Source: Karstenula rhodostoma CBS 690.94 (lineage: Eukaryota > Ascomycota > Dothideomycetes > Pleosporales > Didymosphaeriaceae). Taken from it: a stretch of DNA of 64,000 bases. The notes under the pieces are model-generated. The model did not search any database and was not told the origin of the DNA. It saw only the letters and a program-made list of their open reading frames with translations. The stretch lies in NCBI GenBank assembly GCA_010093485.1, contig MU001512.1:642842-706841 (forward strand), written 5' to 3'. This document shows, piece after piece, positions 21,570 to 32,723 of the stretch. Positions within the stretch are counted from its first letter, which is position 1. Each line of letters begins with the position of its first letter. The translations under genes and the position numbers were made by a program.

Positions 21570-21944
21570 ATGCGCAGTCAGTCCATCCTCGCCCTTGGCC
21601 TCGCGACCATCGCGGCCGCAGCCCCGAAGCCCCAGACGCCCGACAAGCCCATCGACTTCGTCATCAGCCTCTTCGAGACGAACCTCACGTGCGACACCTC
21701 TACTACACCTGCGAAATCCGTCACCGGCACCGGTTGCCAAAACCGCACCCTGTCCAAGGGTGGTTCTGCCCTCGTGCGCATTTCCGTTTCCTCTCCCGGC
21801 GGCTTCGTTACTGGATACTCGGAAGAAGGCTGCAAGGGCGAAGTGCTTGTCGTCTTCACGCAGACTGACGGCTGCACGAGCTTTGACGATGTGTCGGTGA
21901 AGAGCTGGATCGGTGGAGCGCCTTTCGATGAGAGCGGCAAATAG
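21570..21944 (+). CDS. Small secreted protein with four cysteines (candidate effector)
   Basis: 124 residues, single exon. Residues 1-18 are a signal peptide (MRSQSILALGLATIAAAA). The mature part of about 106 residues has Cys at 41, 56, 88 and 102, enough for two disulfides. It is rich in Thr, Ser and Gly. One N-glycosylation sequon is plausible at N38 (NLT) and another at N58 (NRT). I recognise no family. A TATA element lies about 96 bases upstream, and the gene sits beside the repeat-rich, gene-poor interval. These traits are those used to list candidate effectors in plant-associated fungi, but a cell-wall or self-defence role is equally possible. Confidence 0.8.
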   Translation: MRSQSILALGLATIAAAAPKPQTPDKPIDFVISLFETNLTCDTSTTPAKSVTGTGCQNRTLSKGGSALVRISVSSPGGFVTGYSEEGCKGEVLVVFTQTDGCTSFDDVSVKSWIGGAPFDESGK

Positions 21945-22550
21945 GCGATGGGCCGGTCGTGCTGGAAGGAAACAGGTAGTCGATAGCTCTTCCCAGGCTA
22001 TCTCTATGCTGCGGCTCGCTCTTCGATGTATATATCAATAGCTCATATCAAAACCTGCGTCTCAAAGCACCCGAAGACGAAACTCAGAGGTATCCGCATT
22101 CTCCTTCTACGACGATTCGGTGCGAGTAGCGCGCAAACGAATCGTGCGTTAGATACGCGATTCGAGACTAAGCGCACCATATTGTGATGTAGTGAAAGCA
22201 TTCTGATGTGGTTTCTTCGGACGCGTCCCTTGGTCAAGGAAGCGTCTAGAAGGTGGGTGCGGGTGACGGACAAAAAGCGGGCAGTCGTAAAGTGCACGTG
22301 CTGGCGCGTTGCGGGAAGCGCGGTGGCGGGGCGGCGTTGACTGCGGTACGTCAACAGCAGCCTGCCCGAGCATTCACTTAAGAACATTCACTGTGCGCAT
22401 CAACGCTCTCGATTTGTACTCACCGTCGGCCACAGCGCATAGCACATAACCGTACCCTAGCAACTTTTACCCGGATACAACCACACTGCGGGTCAGTCTT
22501 ATGTGTCGATAGCCCGTCAGCATTCCACACTGTCAACCAATACGTTCACG
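21945..22550. other. Intergenic region
   Basis: About 600 bases between the secreted protein and the PPPDE gene. No gene or repeat supported. Confidence 0.5.
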
Positions 22551-24417
22551 ATGGATGTACAGCTCTACGTGTACGACCTGTCAAAAGTAAGATCTCTCAG
22601 AACGACTAACTGCTATTGCTCACGACACACAGGGTCTTGCACGTTCCATGTCTAGACAGTTCCTCGGAATACAGATCGACGCCGTTTACCACACTGCCAT
22701 CGTCCTCGGAGGCATAGAATACTATTTCGGACAGGGTGTGCAGACCTGTCGCGCGGGTGCAACCCACCATGGAAACCCCATTGAAGTTATATCCTTGGGA
22801 CGAACCGAGCTGCCCATCGAAGTGATCCTCGAATACCTCGAAAGCTTGAAAACAGTATATACGCCCGAGTCGTATGATCTATTCGCCCACAACTGCAACA
22901 ATTTCTCCAATGACTTTGCAATGTTTTTGGTGGGAAAGGGAATACCGGATCATATCACAAGCCTGCCCGAAACCGTGCTGAATACACCTTTTGGGCAGAT
23001 GCTGAGGCCGCAAATCGACGCCGCGATGAGGCCCGTCACCCAGGCGCCAACGCCACAAAATGGTGCTGTCGCGCCCTCAGCAGTCAACAATGCCGCACAA
23101 AATGGCATGATAAAGCCTGCGCCTGCTCTTACGAAGGCTGAGGTTGAACTCAAGGAGGTCACTGGCCGGGTCAACAGTGTCACGACCATACAAGCTGTGG
23201 ACCGCCTCTTGGGCCTTGCGAAGGACCGTAGTGCCATCATCTTCTTCACCAGTGCGACGTGCGGACCCTGCAAGATCATGTACCAGCCTTTCGATGACCT
23301 TGCGGCGGAAGCTGGCAACAAATGCGTTTTCCTCAAGATCGACTTCAGCTTCGCCGACCAATCGATTGGGACTCGCTTTCCTCATGTTCGTGCAACCCCG
23401 ACATTCATTACCTTTGTTCGGGGTCAGCAACGGGACGAATGGAGTGGCGCCGACCCACGTCAACTGCGGAGCAACGTAGAGCTTCTGCTCAATGAAGCTT
23501 TCCCAACGCATCCCCACCTAGCAAAGAGCCTGCCAACGCTGCTGAGCCAGAGCCAACGACCCATCCTGTACACCAAGATACCTCCCTTGGATAAGGTCGT
23601 CGCGAAAATGGGAAATGCAGGGAAAGACGAAGCTGTTTCCTCGATCGTGTCGTTCATAGACGCTCGCGAACGCTTTGGTGCCATGGAAGCGCCGCTCACC
23701 AAGCTGCCCAAGTTCGCCGACTTTCTACGACGTAGCACATCTACCCTGCCCCCGGAACTTCTATTCACATCCCTTGACCTGCTGCGCGTTGCTTTAACAG
23801 ACGTCCGCGTAGCAGGCTTCTTCGCGGAAGAACATGCAGGCGCTACAGGCACGCCCGCCACGGTGGCACATTTGCTCGAACATGTCAACAGCTTGGGAGA
23901 TTCGGCACCCTACCCACTACGACTGACCACGCTGCACCTGTCCTGCAACCTCTTCAATTCACCTCTCTTCATCCCTCATATACTCTCCCCACCGCTCTCT
24001 TCGACTCTCGTCTCTATCCTCACGACCGCCCTCCTGGACGAGAAGCATCCAGCGCTGAGAGCTTCCGCCCTTAGCCTCGCCATGAACATCGCCTCCTCCA
24101 ACCACAAAATACGCATGAAGCAGCACAGCTCCAATCCTTCCGCTTCCCTCCCCTCCGAATCCGAGCTCGACGACTCAGAACAAATGGAGCTGTTAGCCTC
24201 CTTGCTCGAGATACTTGGTGCTGAGGGAGACTTCAGCGAGGCGAAGAAGATGGCATTGATTTGCACTGGCTGGCTAGTGTACTGCGCGGGTATGGATGGG
24301 GAAGTCAGGGACTTATGGAAGGCGATGGATGCCGCTGGTACGGCGGGGAAGTTGCAGGCTAAGGTGCTACAAGATAGAATGTTGGTCAAAGAGGTGAAGA
24401 GTTTGTTGGAAGTTTAA
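22551..24417 (+). CDS. PPPDE (DeSI-like) peptidase - thioredoxin - PUL domain protein
   Basis: A three-domain protein of 606 residues, cytosolic or nuclear by family. Exon 1 is 22551..22586 and exon 2 is 22633..24417, with a 46-bp phase-0 intron. Without exon 1 the PPPDE domain would lack its first strand (MDVQLYVYDLSK). PPPDE is a papain-like fold that removes SUMO or ubiquitin; its catalytic pair is visible as H32 (VYHTAIV) and C100 (HNCNNF). A thioredoxin domain follows at about 190-290 with CGPC at 222-225 and the cis-Pro segment RATPTF. The C-terminal 300 residues are helical and match the PUL domain, which in Ufd3/PLAA binds Cdc48/p97. The combination points to a Cdc48-linked deconjugating enzyme; that role is inference. 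Confidence 0.92.
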
Positions 24418-26046
24418 AGGGTGAGGAATGCTAGATTTGCGTTGAATAGCTAGATAGACGTTTTTCTCCCAGTCTTAACGAGAACTGTCCTTTTCGACGC
24501 CTTATCGACTCTCTATGGTCGGATTTCTTGTGTGTCAGCGGGCACGCGCTAAGTCTATTTCGGTTAGCCTCGCACTAGTTCTGTTTTAGATAGCTTAGCG
24601 CTACGCCCTTTTTAGTTAGCCTGCGCATAGACACTAGGTAAGCCTTAGCCACTTTTTTAGTCCCCCTTTATTCGTGCATTAGCAAAGTACAACGCGCCTT
24701 TTTGTCTCCCTAGCTTTATTAATTTACCCGCCCTTATAGTGATCGTATACAATATAGCCAGATAGATGAAGGGTGATGGATGCATTTACTAGAGCAACGT
24801 TCAATTTAATATAGAGCCAAGACTGCGGAGTGTGGTTTAATAATCCTAGGCACAGCATGTCTACCCACAAACAGTCTAGCCTTATCGCGCCCAATAGTAT
24901 ATAGTCTCGTCAATGAGTCGCCATAAGCCTTGTTATCGGTTTTGCAGTGCCGTGTGTGGTGGAGCCGTTCTGGATCTTACTCGGTCTCCGTCGTTACGTA
25001 CCGCAAGCTTCTGGGATCTTCCTTCGCTCGACTCGTCAGAATTGCGCATGCCAGCATGGAGGGGGACATGTAAAGAGCTAGCTTAGGACGCGCGAGGGCT
25101 CCTCTGAAGAAAACAGAGACATGCAATGTCAAAACATTCGCCGTTAGTAACAATGCATGCGGTCTTCCCTCATCAACATCCATCAGCTATCTCCGGACCT
25201 GCGTACCTCAGTAGGATGGTGGTCACGGGACTCTTCGTAGCGACTTCCGCATGTGATGTCATGCATGCATGCCAACAAAATTACACAGTACACCGCCTTG
25301 TTAAATTGCTATGCCTGATTCAAGGAAGCACAATTTACGCCTGCCGAGAGTTACTGAGTAGGACTTCGCATTTCAGGCGATTTGCGCGCTGCCATAGTCG
25401 CAGGCGCTGTACCAGGAACGCTGACCGCTTCCATCCATTACCAAGGGAACATTCCCCCCGACATCCAGACAAAGTACATCAGAAATAGCTGTTGCGGCGT
25501 TCTCTGTTCGCAATGCGGCTCCATATGGTGCCATTCGGACATTTTGTGAGTGGCTCGGTGTGCCATGGGCCGCACCCTGGCAAACGCTAGATCGAGGACA
25601 ATCGATCACCTCATTCGCTACACGCAGGCAGGTACAGGTACACCAGGCACGAATTCCCCCTTTGACATGGCGACATGGAAGATGGTGCAATATGGACGTC
25701 TGGGAAATATGGGGAAAGAGCGGTCGGCACAGTGCGTGACGGGGTTCGCGACATATTGCGTGATCGTAGGCTCCAATGCGGAATGCGGACGCCGTGTACA
25801 AAGGTACATACTTAGTTCTTCTGACCTACTACAACGACCTTTCTTCAGAGCAATCTGGCTTTGTTATACGGAACTACAGGACAAAGGCGGTGGTTATCCT
25901 ACGACTATTTCCAACAGGACGCCTCGGCAAGTGGACATTGGAAGCACATTGTGTGAGGACAAGAGATAGCTCGTGCAGAAAAGGCATCCTCCAGCCGACT
26001 ATTGACAAATTACGGCACGTATCGAAAGAGCAACAGAACGAACGCA
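24418..26046. other. Gene-poor interval, part possibly RIP-mutated
   Basis: 1.6 kb with no supported gene. The segment 24530-24800 is unusually rich in TA dinucleotides (repeated tagcttag and ttagcc motifs), suggesting an old, RIP-degraded repeat. That is inference. Open frames of up to about 140 codons at 25370-26000 have no motif, overlap on both strands and are not called. Confidence 0.5.
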
Positions 26047-26899
26047 ATGGCACCGGGTCTCGATCTATCAGCCCTGGCGGACGAGGTGAACGCGCACAAT
26101 TACACTATCCCCTCAAAAGACGGCGTCAAGAGCGACATCTCAAGCATTGGAGACGAAGCCGACTCAGTCCTGGATCCCGCCTTAGTCACCCAAGACTTTG
26201 ACGAACTCCGCTTCGAAGCTGCAGCATCACGCCAGCTCGATGTCATCGACTCGCGAGACCCCACCGCAGCCCGCTCATCCCAGCTAATCTCCTCGCCTTA
26301 CAACAACCCCGGCCACTACCTCGACCTCACCACCCTAGACACTCCTAACCTCATATTCGCCAAAGCCCTTACAGCCCTCAAGCCCCTGCGTCCGGACTAC
26401 GCCACCGCGCCGTACCTCACCGCCCTCTCCTTTTCCGCCGTCCTCCCTCTCGTACGCTCCCTCTCCGACGAAGCAGGCTACGCCTGGAAGAAACACAGCT
26501 TCTACGTCGTCATCTTCCGCTCGCAGCTCAAGGCTGACATCGATAACGACCTGCTGTACAAGCTCGACTATGAGAGCCACCGCGAGGCGTGCGAGTCCGG
26601 GGGGTTGCTGAGGTATTGGTTTGGGAAGACGAATGGGGATAGGAGAAATTTGGCTACTTGTGAGTATTTTTCCTGTCTGCAAAGGAATTCATATGTAGGG
26701 ATCGGCGGTGCTGACCAAAACAGGCTTCTGGCGCTCAAAAGAGGATGCATACCTAGGTGGTCTGGGCCCGTGGCATAAGCAGGCTAGGGCTGCGGGGAGG
26801 ACGCTGTATGAGTATATCAGGTTCTCGACGCATCGGTTCACGATTACTGATGGGGCGGAGGATATCGAGTTTGAGGACTGGGAGGAGGCGAGTCAGTGA
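26047..26899 (+). CDS. UPF0643 family conserved fungal protein
   Basis: 262 residues in exons 26047..26659 and 26724..26899, joined across a 64-bp intron (gtgagt..ctgac..cag). The join restores LATC-FWRSKEDA in frame. The C-terminal half carries the conserved block HSFYVVIFRSQLK, GLLRYWFGK, then a basic-acidic SKEDAYLGGLGPWHKQA and YEYIRFSTHRFTI. I recognise this as the UPF0643 pattern, of unknown function, with moderate confidence. An in-frame ATG 45 bases upstream (26002) would add 15 residues; the downstream ATG has the better context (gcaATGG). The N-terminus is acidic. Confidence 0.75.
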
Positions 26900-28315
26900 G
26901 GTTGGGCTGGGTTCGTGTGGGCGTGTGTGCACTTTCGAACATGCACTCAAAATTTCACGTACGTGAAGGCATTTGTGGGCGTTTCATATTTCCAATGGGC
27001 GGCACTAGCGGCTACTCAACACAAAGGGTGTTTGGGTTCTACTTTCTACACGGCTATGGAGTCTGGGCTTGGGCGGTTTGTTAGCATGGCGTAGCATGGC
27101 ATCATATGGTTGGTGGTGTATTCTTGAACATAGCATAGAAGGCAAAGAGAAAATGCACGAGTTGTGTAGAGATTTCTCTTATGTTCAAGAAGTCTTAAAA
27201 TCACTATATACCGTTGGACTTCTCAAAGAAGTCAAGCAACCAGACGTCCACAAATCTCGCACTGGTCAGGCATGCCCTCCCAGCCCAACAACATCATCTA
27301 GTCACGATTTGGTATGACTCCTCAAAAGACGCGCCGTCGTAATCGTCACCTAAACTTCAGCAACGCGCCGCTCCTCTACAAACCGGCTCCCCGGGTTACC
27401 TAGCCCAACAGACTCCTTCAGGTCCAAGCTTGCTATTAGTCTCGAATGCCCCTTGCCAAATTGTTCCTCCCTCCGCCTAACCAAACACCACCATAGCCAC
27501 CCTGTTACACCGAACTTGCCTTTCTTAGCTCGCTAAACCTCCTCCGCAGCCTTTTGTGTCTAACCCAACGTCGCCGCCTCCTCCTTATAGAGTACTTCCC
27601 TGAAGGCCGCAGCCGGGAACCTGTCAAACCCCGCCATCTTCTCCAGCAGTCTTCCAGTGAAAGCCCGAGTCCCTGAGGAGCGGGACGATGATCCTCAGTT
27701 CGTCTTTCGTGACCGTAGCATTACCGCCATTCGAGCTCTTTAATATCTTCACCGCTTCGTATTTGCCCTGTCCGCCGCCAGGACGGGACAAATACAGCGC
27801 AATAGCGAAAAAGGCTCGAATCCAAACTCTCCAGGCTATCACACATGAATCTCTGATCTTTTAGGTTAAGAACTGCATTAATAAGAATCCGTAACTCGCC
27901 GATAGAGAATATTCCGCCACTCAACGATTTCAAACGACGAAGCTCTTTTCACCGTCCTGCGTCTTGAACAAACAAGCAAATAGTACAGAACGCGTATGTC
28001 GGCATACCGCGAAAACCATATATATCTCAGACAGGGGGCGCACCAGTGCGCTATTACCAGTAAAGAAAACACTATGAAAGCGACGACCTGTCACCGCAAC
28101 AGAAGATGGGCGCTGTGGGCCGTTATAAGCCTCGACTATCCAAAATCTCTTATATCCGGTTCACACTACTCCAGTACTCTGACATAAATAAAACGGTGGA
28201 CCGTATTCATACAGCTATTCCCCTCAAACGCTTTCTCAGTCTAACGCGACCTGACGTAGCGGTAGCGCTCATATCATCGCGGAACTCCTTGGAAGGGCAT
28301 CTTTTACTAGCACAT
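26900..28315. other. Gene-poor interval with degenerate coding remnant
   Basis: 1.4 kb between the UPF0643 gene and DUG3. The only coding-like signal is the broken minus-strand remnant at 27560-27933, listed separately. The rest shows no gene. Confidence 0.5.
27560..27933 (-). pseudogene. Broken coding remnant in three overlapping frames
   Basis: Read on the minus strand, three short frames have protein-like composition and follow each other. They are IGELRILINAVLNLKDQRFM (from 27933), KYEAVKILKSSNGGNATVTK with DELRIIVPLLRDSG, and a last frame with LLEKMAGFDRFPAAAFREVL ending at a stop at 27562..27560. Two frame changes are needed to connect them and no convincing intron does this. I read it as a decayed gene of unknown family. 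The frames are described as found and not joined. Confidence 0.45.
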
Positions 28316-29600
28316 CTAACCCACCGTCAGCCGGCTTATAGCCTCCCTAACCACCCCCTTACTCCTGGTATCCGGGCTTCCACTGTCACTCCCTTCACCG
28401 TTCACGCGCTCTTGTAGCACAACTTTATCAGGACCCGTGATAGTCTGCCCCTTAGCTTGGGCGAAGCCGGCAGATCGTGTATGTGCGGGGTTCGGAGAGT
28501 AGAAGTCGTCGATGATGGGATGTATCATGACGGTCTGCTTGTGAATGGTTACGGTGGAGTTGGTGGGGACGGTGACCCAGTTGTCTTCAAACATTAGTCG
28601 ATTTTACATGTGCGTGGGTAGATGTGACGTACCTCTCTCGAACGTCAAAGGCTCACTCGCAACGAGGACGATATCAGAGCCTTTGTCTCGGCGCTCCATG
28701 ACATAGTCTTTCTGCCCCGGCTCAGCAGACGGTTTGGTCGACGCGCTCGACTCCTTCCAGCTCGTCCCACTGCTCCAGAACAAGCTTGCTGCCTCATCCG
28801 TCCGCGAACTCACGTAGCGCGAGCACACTACGCTTTCTCCGTCTGTGACCGCAAAGTTTAAGAGACTCCTGCTATCCTCTTCGCCCACGCCGTCCCGGTC
28901 CACCACCTCTTTGATCAACGCATTGATCCGCTGGATAGTCTTCAGGATGCCCTTTCTTAGCACAGAGTGCCCAAGCCCAGCATCTGTATCTGGATCATGA
29001 CCGGCCTTGTCAAGACAGTCCAAGAACAGCGCAAAGGCCCACTCCGAGTCCGTCGAGCCCTGCACCAGTGTGAACCAGCGCTCGTTGAGCGACATGGCGA
29101 GTTTCATCTTGATGCGCTTGAATGAACCGATGCCGCCGTTGTGCATGAACATCAGCCGCTTGTACGAGAACGGGTGGCAGTTCTGGTCGCTGAGGTTACC
29201 CTCGGTGGTGGCGCGGACGTGTGCGAAAATCAGGCTGGACGTGGTCTTGGACGCGATACGCGAGAGGTTGATGCAGTTCCATGCTGGGATCGTGGAGGTG
29301 AACACGCAGGGCTCGGGGCCTAGGGAGGGTGAGGTGTAGTAGCCAATGCCGAAGCCATCGCCGTTGTGCGGGCGGCGCGTATCCTGTATTGCATTAGGTT
29401 CGAGCGTTTGGGCTGTTGGAGCGGAAGAGCTTACAAGGCGCAGCCGCGAGTCAAAGGACTGTGTGAGAATGGAATGAGTGGGGTTGAGGATGAGATCTGA
29501 GAGGAGGATCTCGTCCTTGCCTTTGTATACCTGCGTTTGTGAGCGCTGCACATGTGGTTTCCCGAACGTACGTTGCGGTGCGTACCATAAACCTGCACAT
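28316..29600 (-). CDS. DUG3: Dug3-type class II glutamine amidotransferase (glutathione degradation)
   Basis: Subunit of the cytosolic Dug2-Dug3 complex, which cleaves the gamma-glutamyl bond of glutathione. Four exons: 29600..29586, 29530..29435, 29383..28633 and 28584..28316, 376 residues. The introns are 55, 51 and 48 bp. The tiny first exon encodes only MCRFM; its Cys2 is the N-terminal catalytic nucleophile once Met is removed, so this start is functionally required. Motifs: HNGDGFGIGYY, SLIFAHVRATTEGN, the oxyanion segment FMHNGGIGSFKRIK and GSTDSEWAFALFLD. The last exon continues DNWVTVPTNSTVTI and KQTVMIHPIIDDFY. All parts are intact. Confidence 0.93.
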
Positions 29601-30538
29601 ATTGTCAAACTGGCGATGCGAAGCTAAAAAGAGCGGAGACCAAAGAACGAGTGACCAATGTCGCGTCTAGCAGTTTTGTTGACAGTTGCTGTAGGAATGT
29701 TGCCGTGAATGACCCTGCGGTGAGTCGAGGCGGTGAGATCGCGCCATTCAAGAAACATATGGCGAGCCAGTCCATCGGCGAGCGAGCTCTCTATGCAAGG
29801 AGCCGTGTCTGTAAATTGAGACAGCGACGTGTTCACCGATCTGAGGGCTACTATCAGACAACGCCCGAAACAAGATTCAAAAGCCCCCACGCGGAGTGCA
29901 GCGTATGGTTCACATTGTCGTGGGGTAGGCTGCGCCAAGCACAATGACGCATTAGCGCGACGCGGGGCTTGCAGGGCTTACTCGTACAAGTCACGATAGG
30001 TTCGGTTTTTGAACAGTAAATTGCATTCAGCTATTGGCCGTGTATGGATGGAACACAGGCAAGCAGGACATCAGCCGTCAAACTCTCCGTGCTGAAATAA
30101 AGCCCATCATCCCACCGCATCGTGTTGCACGTCACCGTCCTTCCACCCACCCAACCAAAGGCGGTACAAAAACAGGGGAGTTGAACTTGCAGAACCAAAC
30201 TGAGAACGCCGGGGATATGATGCGGGTTAAATCCAGGGGGTTACAAGACGGTGTATCATACGATGCTTCATGACTTTGACATAACAAGGGGGTCGGCCGC
30301 TGGGAATCTCGGGTGTGACTAAATCCGTCATAAAAGGAATACTGTGTCCCATATAGACCGAAGGATGTGTGGAAACGTGTCGTATATTAAACAGTGTAGG
30401 AAGACCCTGCTGGATGTTGCATTGCAAGGGTAGGGCAAGCTGGAGGGAGCATTCGGGCTGCAATTCGTAGGTGCAGATCCAACCTGGCTGCGGCAAGAGG
30501 GAAATACTTTTGGAAGATCCGAGTCATGCGCTCGTCGC
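29601..30538. other. Intergenic region between DUG3 and importin alpha
   Basis: Holds the DUG3 promoter and the importin-alpha 3' flank. No gene, repeat or RNA supported. Confidence 0.5.
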
Positions 30539-32325
30539 TCACATCTCCATGTCCCCACCGTTGGCAAAGTTGAAATTCTGCTGCTGCTGTGCTTGCGGCT
30601 GCCCGAAACCAAAGTGACCGTCCTGGGTGACCTGAGGACCGGCACCCTCCATGTTCTCAGCCTCACCGTCTTCATCGGAGAAGTACTTCTCGATGATGTT
30701 GTACGCCTTCATGTAAATCTCTTCGTTGGCATTGTTCTGGCAGTCGTGTATCTTCTCCATACCGCCGACTTCTTCGATGAAGAGAGCATAACGGTTGATC
30801 GGCTCCCCAGCCTCGTTACCAGACTCCTTGTCCATCTCGCCGACCTTCAAGATGTTCTCAAGGCCATCGAGAGCGACCTGGATGATCTTGTTGTCGGGAC
30901 ATGCGAGCAGGTCGCATAGCGGCTTAATGCAGCCCATCTCAACGAGGAAGCGAATTTGAGCGGGCCTCTGAAGACCACCGGAGGTAGCATTGGAGATGGC
31001 CCAGCAAGCCTCTTTGCGGGTCTTGAAGTCGCCGTTCTGGAGGAGGTGGATGAGCGGCTTGATGATGTTTGCGTCAATGACAGCCTGGATCTGGGTCGAG
31101 TTTCCAGCGGTGATGTTGGAGATAGTCCAGCAAGCCTCTTTCCGGATACCATCCTTAGTGGAGCTGAGGAGAGACAACAGTGCAGGGAGTGCGCCGCAGT
31201 TGATGATGACTTGGGTTTGCACGTCGTCGCCAGTGACAATGTTACCAACTGATCGGAGGGCGGGGGTCTGCACGGAGGTAGATGCGTGCATCAGCAGCTC
31301 TACAAGGCGACGGGGAATGCCAGCCTCGATGACAGCCTGGATCTTGTCGTTTGCGCCGTCTGAAAGATATGAGATAGCCCAGCACGCGTCGATGAGGACT
31401 TCGTCGTCAAGCGAGTAAACCAGCTTAGCAAGAACGGGGAGCGCGGGAGCGATCTGCTCAGGTCAGGTCAGCAGTGATACAATGCCTATTTGAGGGAGGC
31501 ACACTCACGGTCTGCCAGTCAGGCTGGGGTGTCTTTCCACGGCAGAAGTTGCTTAGCGTCCACGTAGCGTTCCTCAGCATGCTAAGCTTGCGGCTGTCAC
31601 CGAGGAGGTTGATGAGCGGGCGGAGAGCGCCAGCTTGGAGGACAAAGTCACGGCAAGGGGGGCTGTCACCGGCGATGTTTCCAAGCGCCCAAACAGCCTG
31701 CTCTCGGACATCCGGCTCGTGGCTGCTGAGAAGCTCGACGAAGATGGGCACGGCACCGGCCTCGATGACAACCTGCGTCTGCTGGGCAGAACCAGAGGCA
31801 ATGTTGGTGAGCGCCCATGCTGCCTCGAACTGGACGAGAGTGTGCGGCGACCGGAGGAACTCGACGAACCGGCTCACGACGCCCGTCTCGATGACCCGCT
31901 CGATGGGAGGGTTGCGCTCCTTGGACAGGAGCTTTCGGAATTTGGTGGTGGCTTGGATCTGCTCGTCAATCTGCTCGGAGAAGACGCCCTTGACCATCTG
32001 CGGCAGCTCCTCGTTCAACTGCCACATGCGTTAGCTCCATGCAGGACAGCCGCGCAGCGTGCACGCGGGACAGGCGAAGGAGGGGTAGACGTACCTGGCC
32101 CTCGATGTTGGTGCCCTCATCGTCGCTGTCGGGGGCGGCGCCAAGCGATGCGCCGGGCTGGTCGCGGCCGGCGATACCTCGTCGCTTTGCGAGGTTCTCC
32201 TCACGCTTCGCCTTGCGGATCTCGACCTGCTGCTCCTCGCGGCGGCGGCGGAGCTCGTCAGGCTTGAAAGCGCTCTTGGCCTTGAACGTCGTGCGACGGT
32301 GCTCGGGGATGTATTTGTCGGCCAT
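30539..32325 (-). CDS. SRP1: Importin subunit alpha (karyopherin alpha)
   Basis: Adaptor that binds classical nuclear localisation signals and carries cargo into the nucleus with importin beta. Exons 32325..32095, 32018..31509 and 31453..30539; introns 76 and 55 bp; 551 residues, the usual length. The N-terminal importin-beta-binding region is rich in Arg and Lys ([39 protein letters not shown]). Armadillo repeats follow, with the cargo-binding ladder seen as [75 protein letters not shown] and [13 protein letters not shown]. The tail is acidic ([10 protein letters not shown]), then Gln-rich. It is divergent with POT1 across about 400 bases. Confidence 0.97.
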
Positions 32326-32723
32326 GGTGCGGTGCTGTCAACAGGGCTGTGGTTGGCGGCGGTGAGAGAGTGTGGTGGGCGACAGGCCTTTTGTTTGGAG
32401 GGGGGATTATATTGTCGTGGGGCACAGGGGACGTGAAAAGGCGGAAGCGGCAACATCGACTAACGCCGCTTCGGGCTACGTGCTTGGCACTGACCATGGC
32501 CCGTCGCGTCTTGTGCTCCCAACACCATACTGCGTCGACACATCGTTGGCACGACCCTCTTGCCACTCTTTGTGTTTGTTGGAGCTTGAATTGAACCGAT
32601 ACCCGGGCGAATCTGATCTGGGAGGACCGAGGACGTACGTGACGCCCCACCTTACCTCAGGCACATGTGCACGCCTGAGGATTGCTCGCTCGCGTCCATC
32701 TGCACGCTAACCTGTTCCAGATA
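32326..32723. promoter_or_regulatory. Shared divergent promoter region, importin alpha and POT1
   Basis: 398 bases separate the two opposing start codons. No TATA element stands out, as expected for housekeeping genes. No gene inside. Confidence 0.5.

Noticed and set aside
25370..26000. Overlapping frames of about 140 codons on both strands
   Set aside because: No motif, conflicting strands, uneven composition; upstream of a better-supported gene.
31635..32267. 210-codon plus-strand frame opposite importin alpha
   Set aside because: Opposite armadillo repeats of a certain gene; no motif and it crosses that gene's intron.
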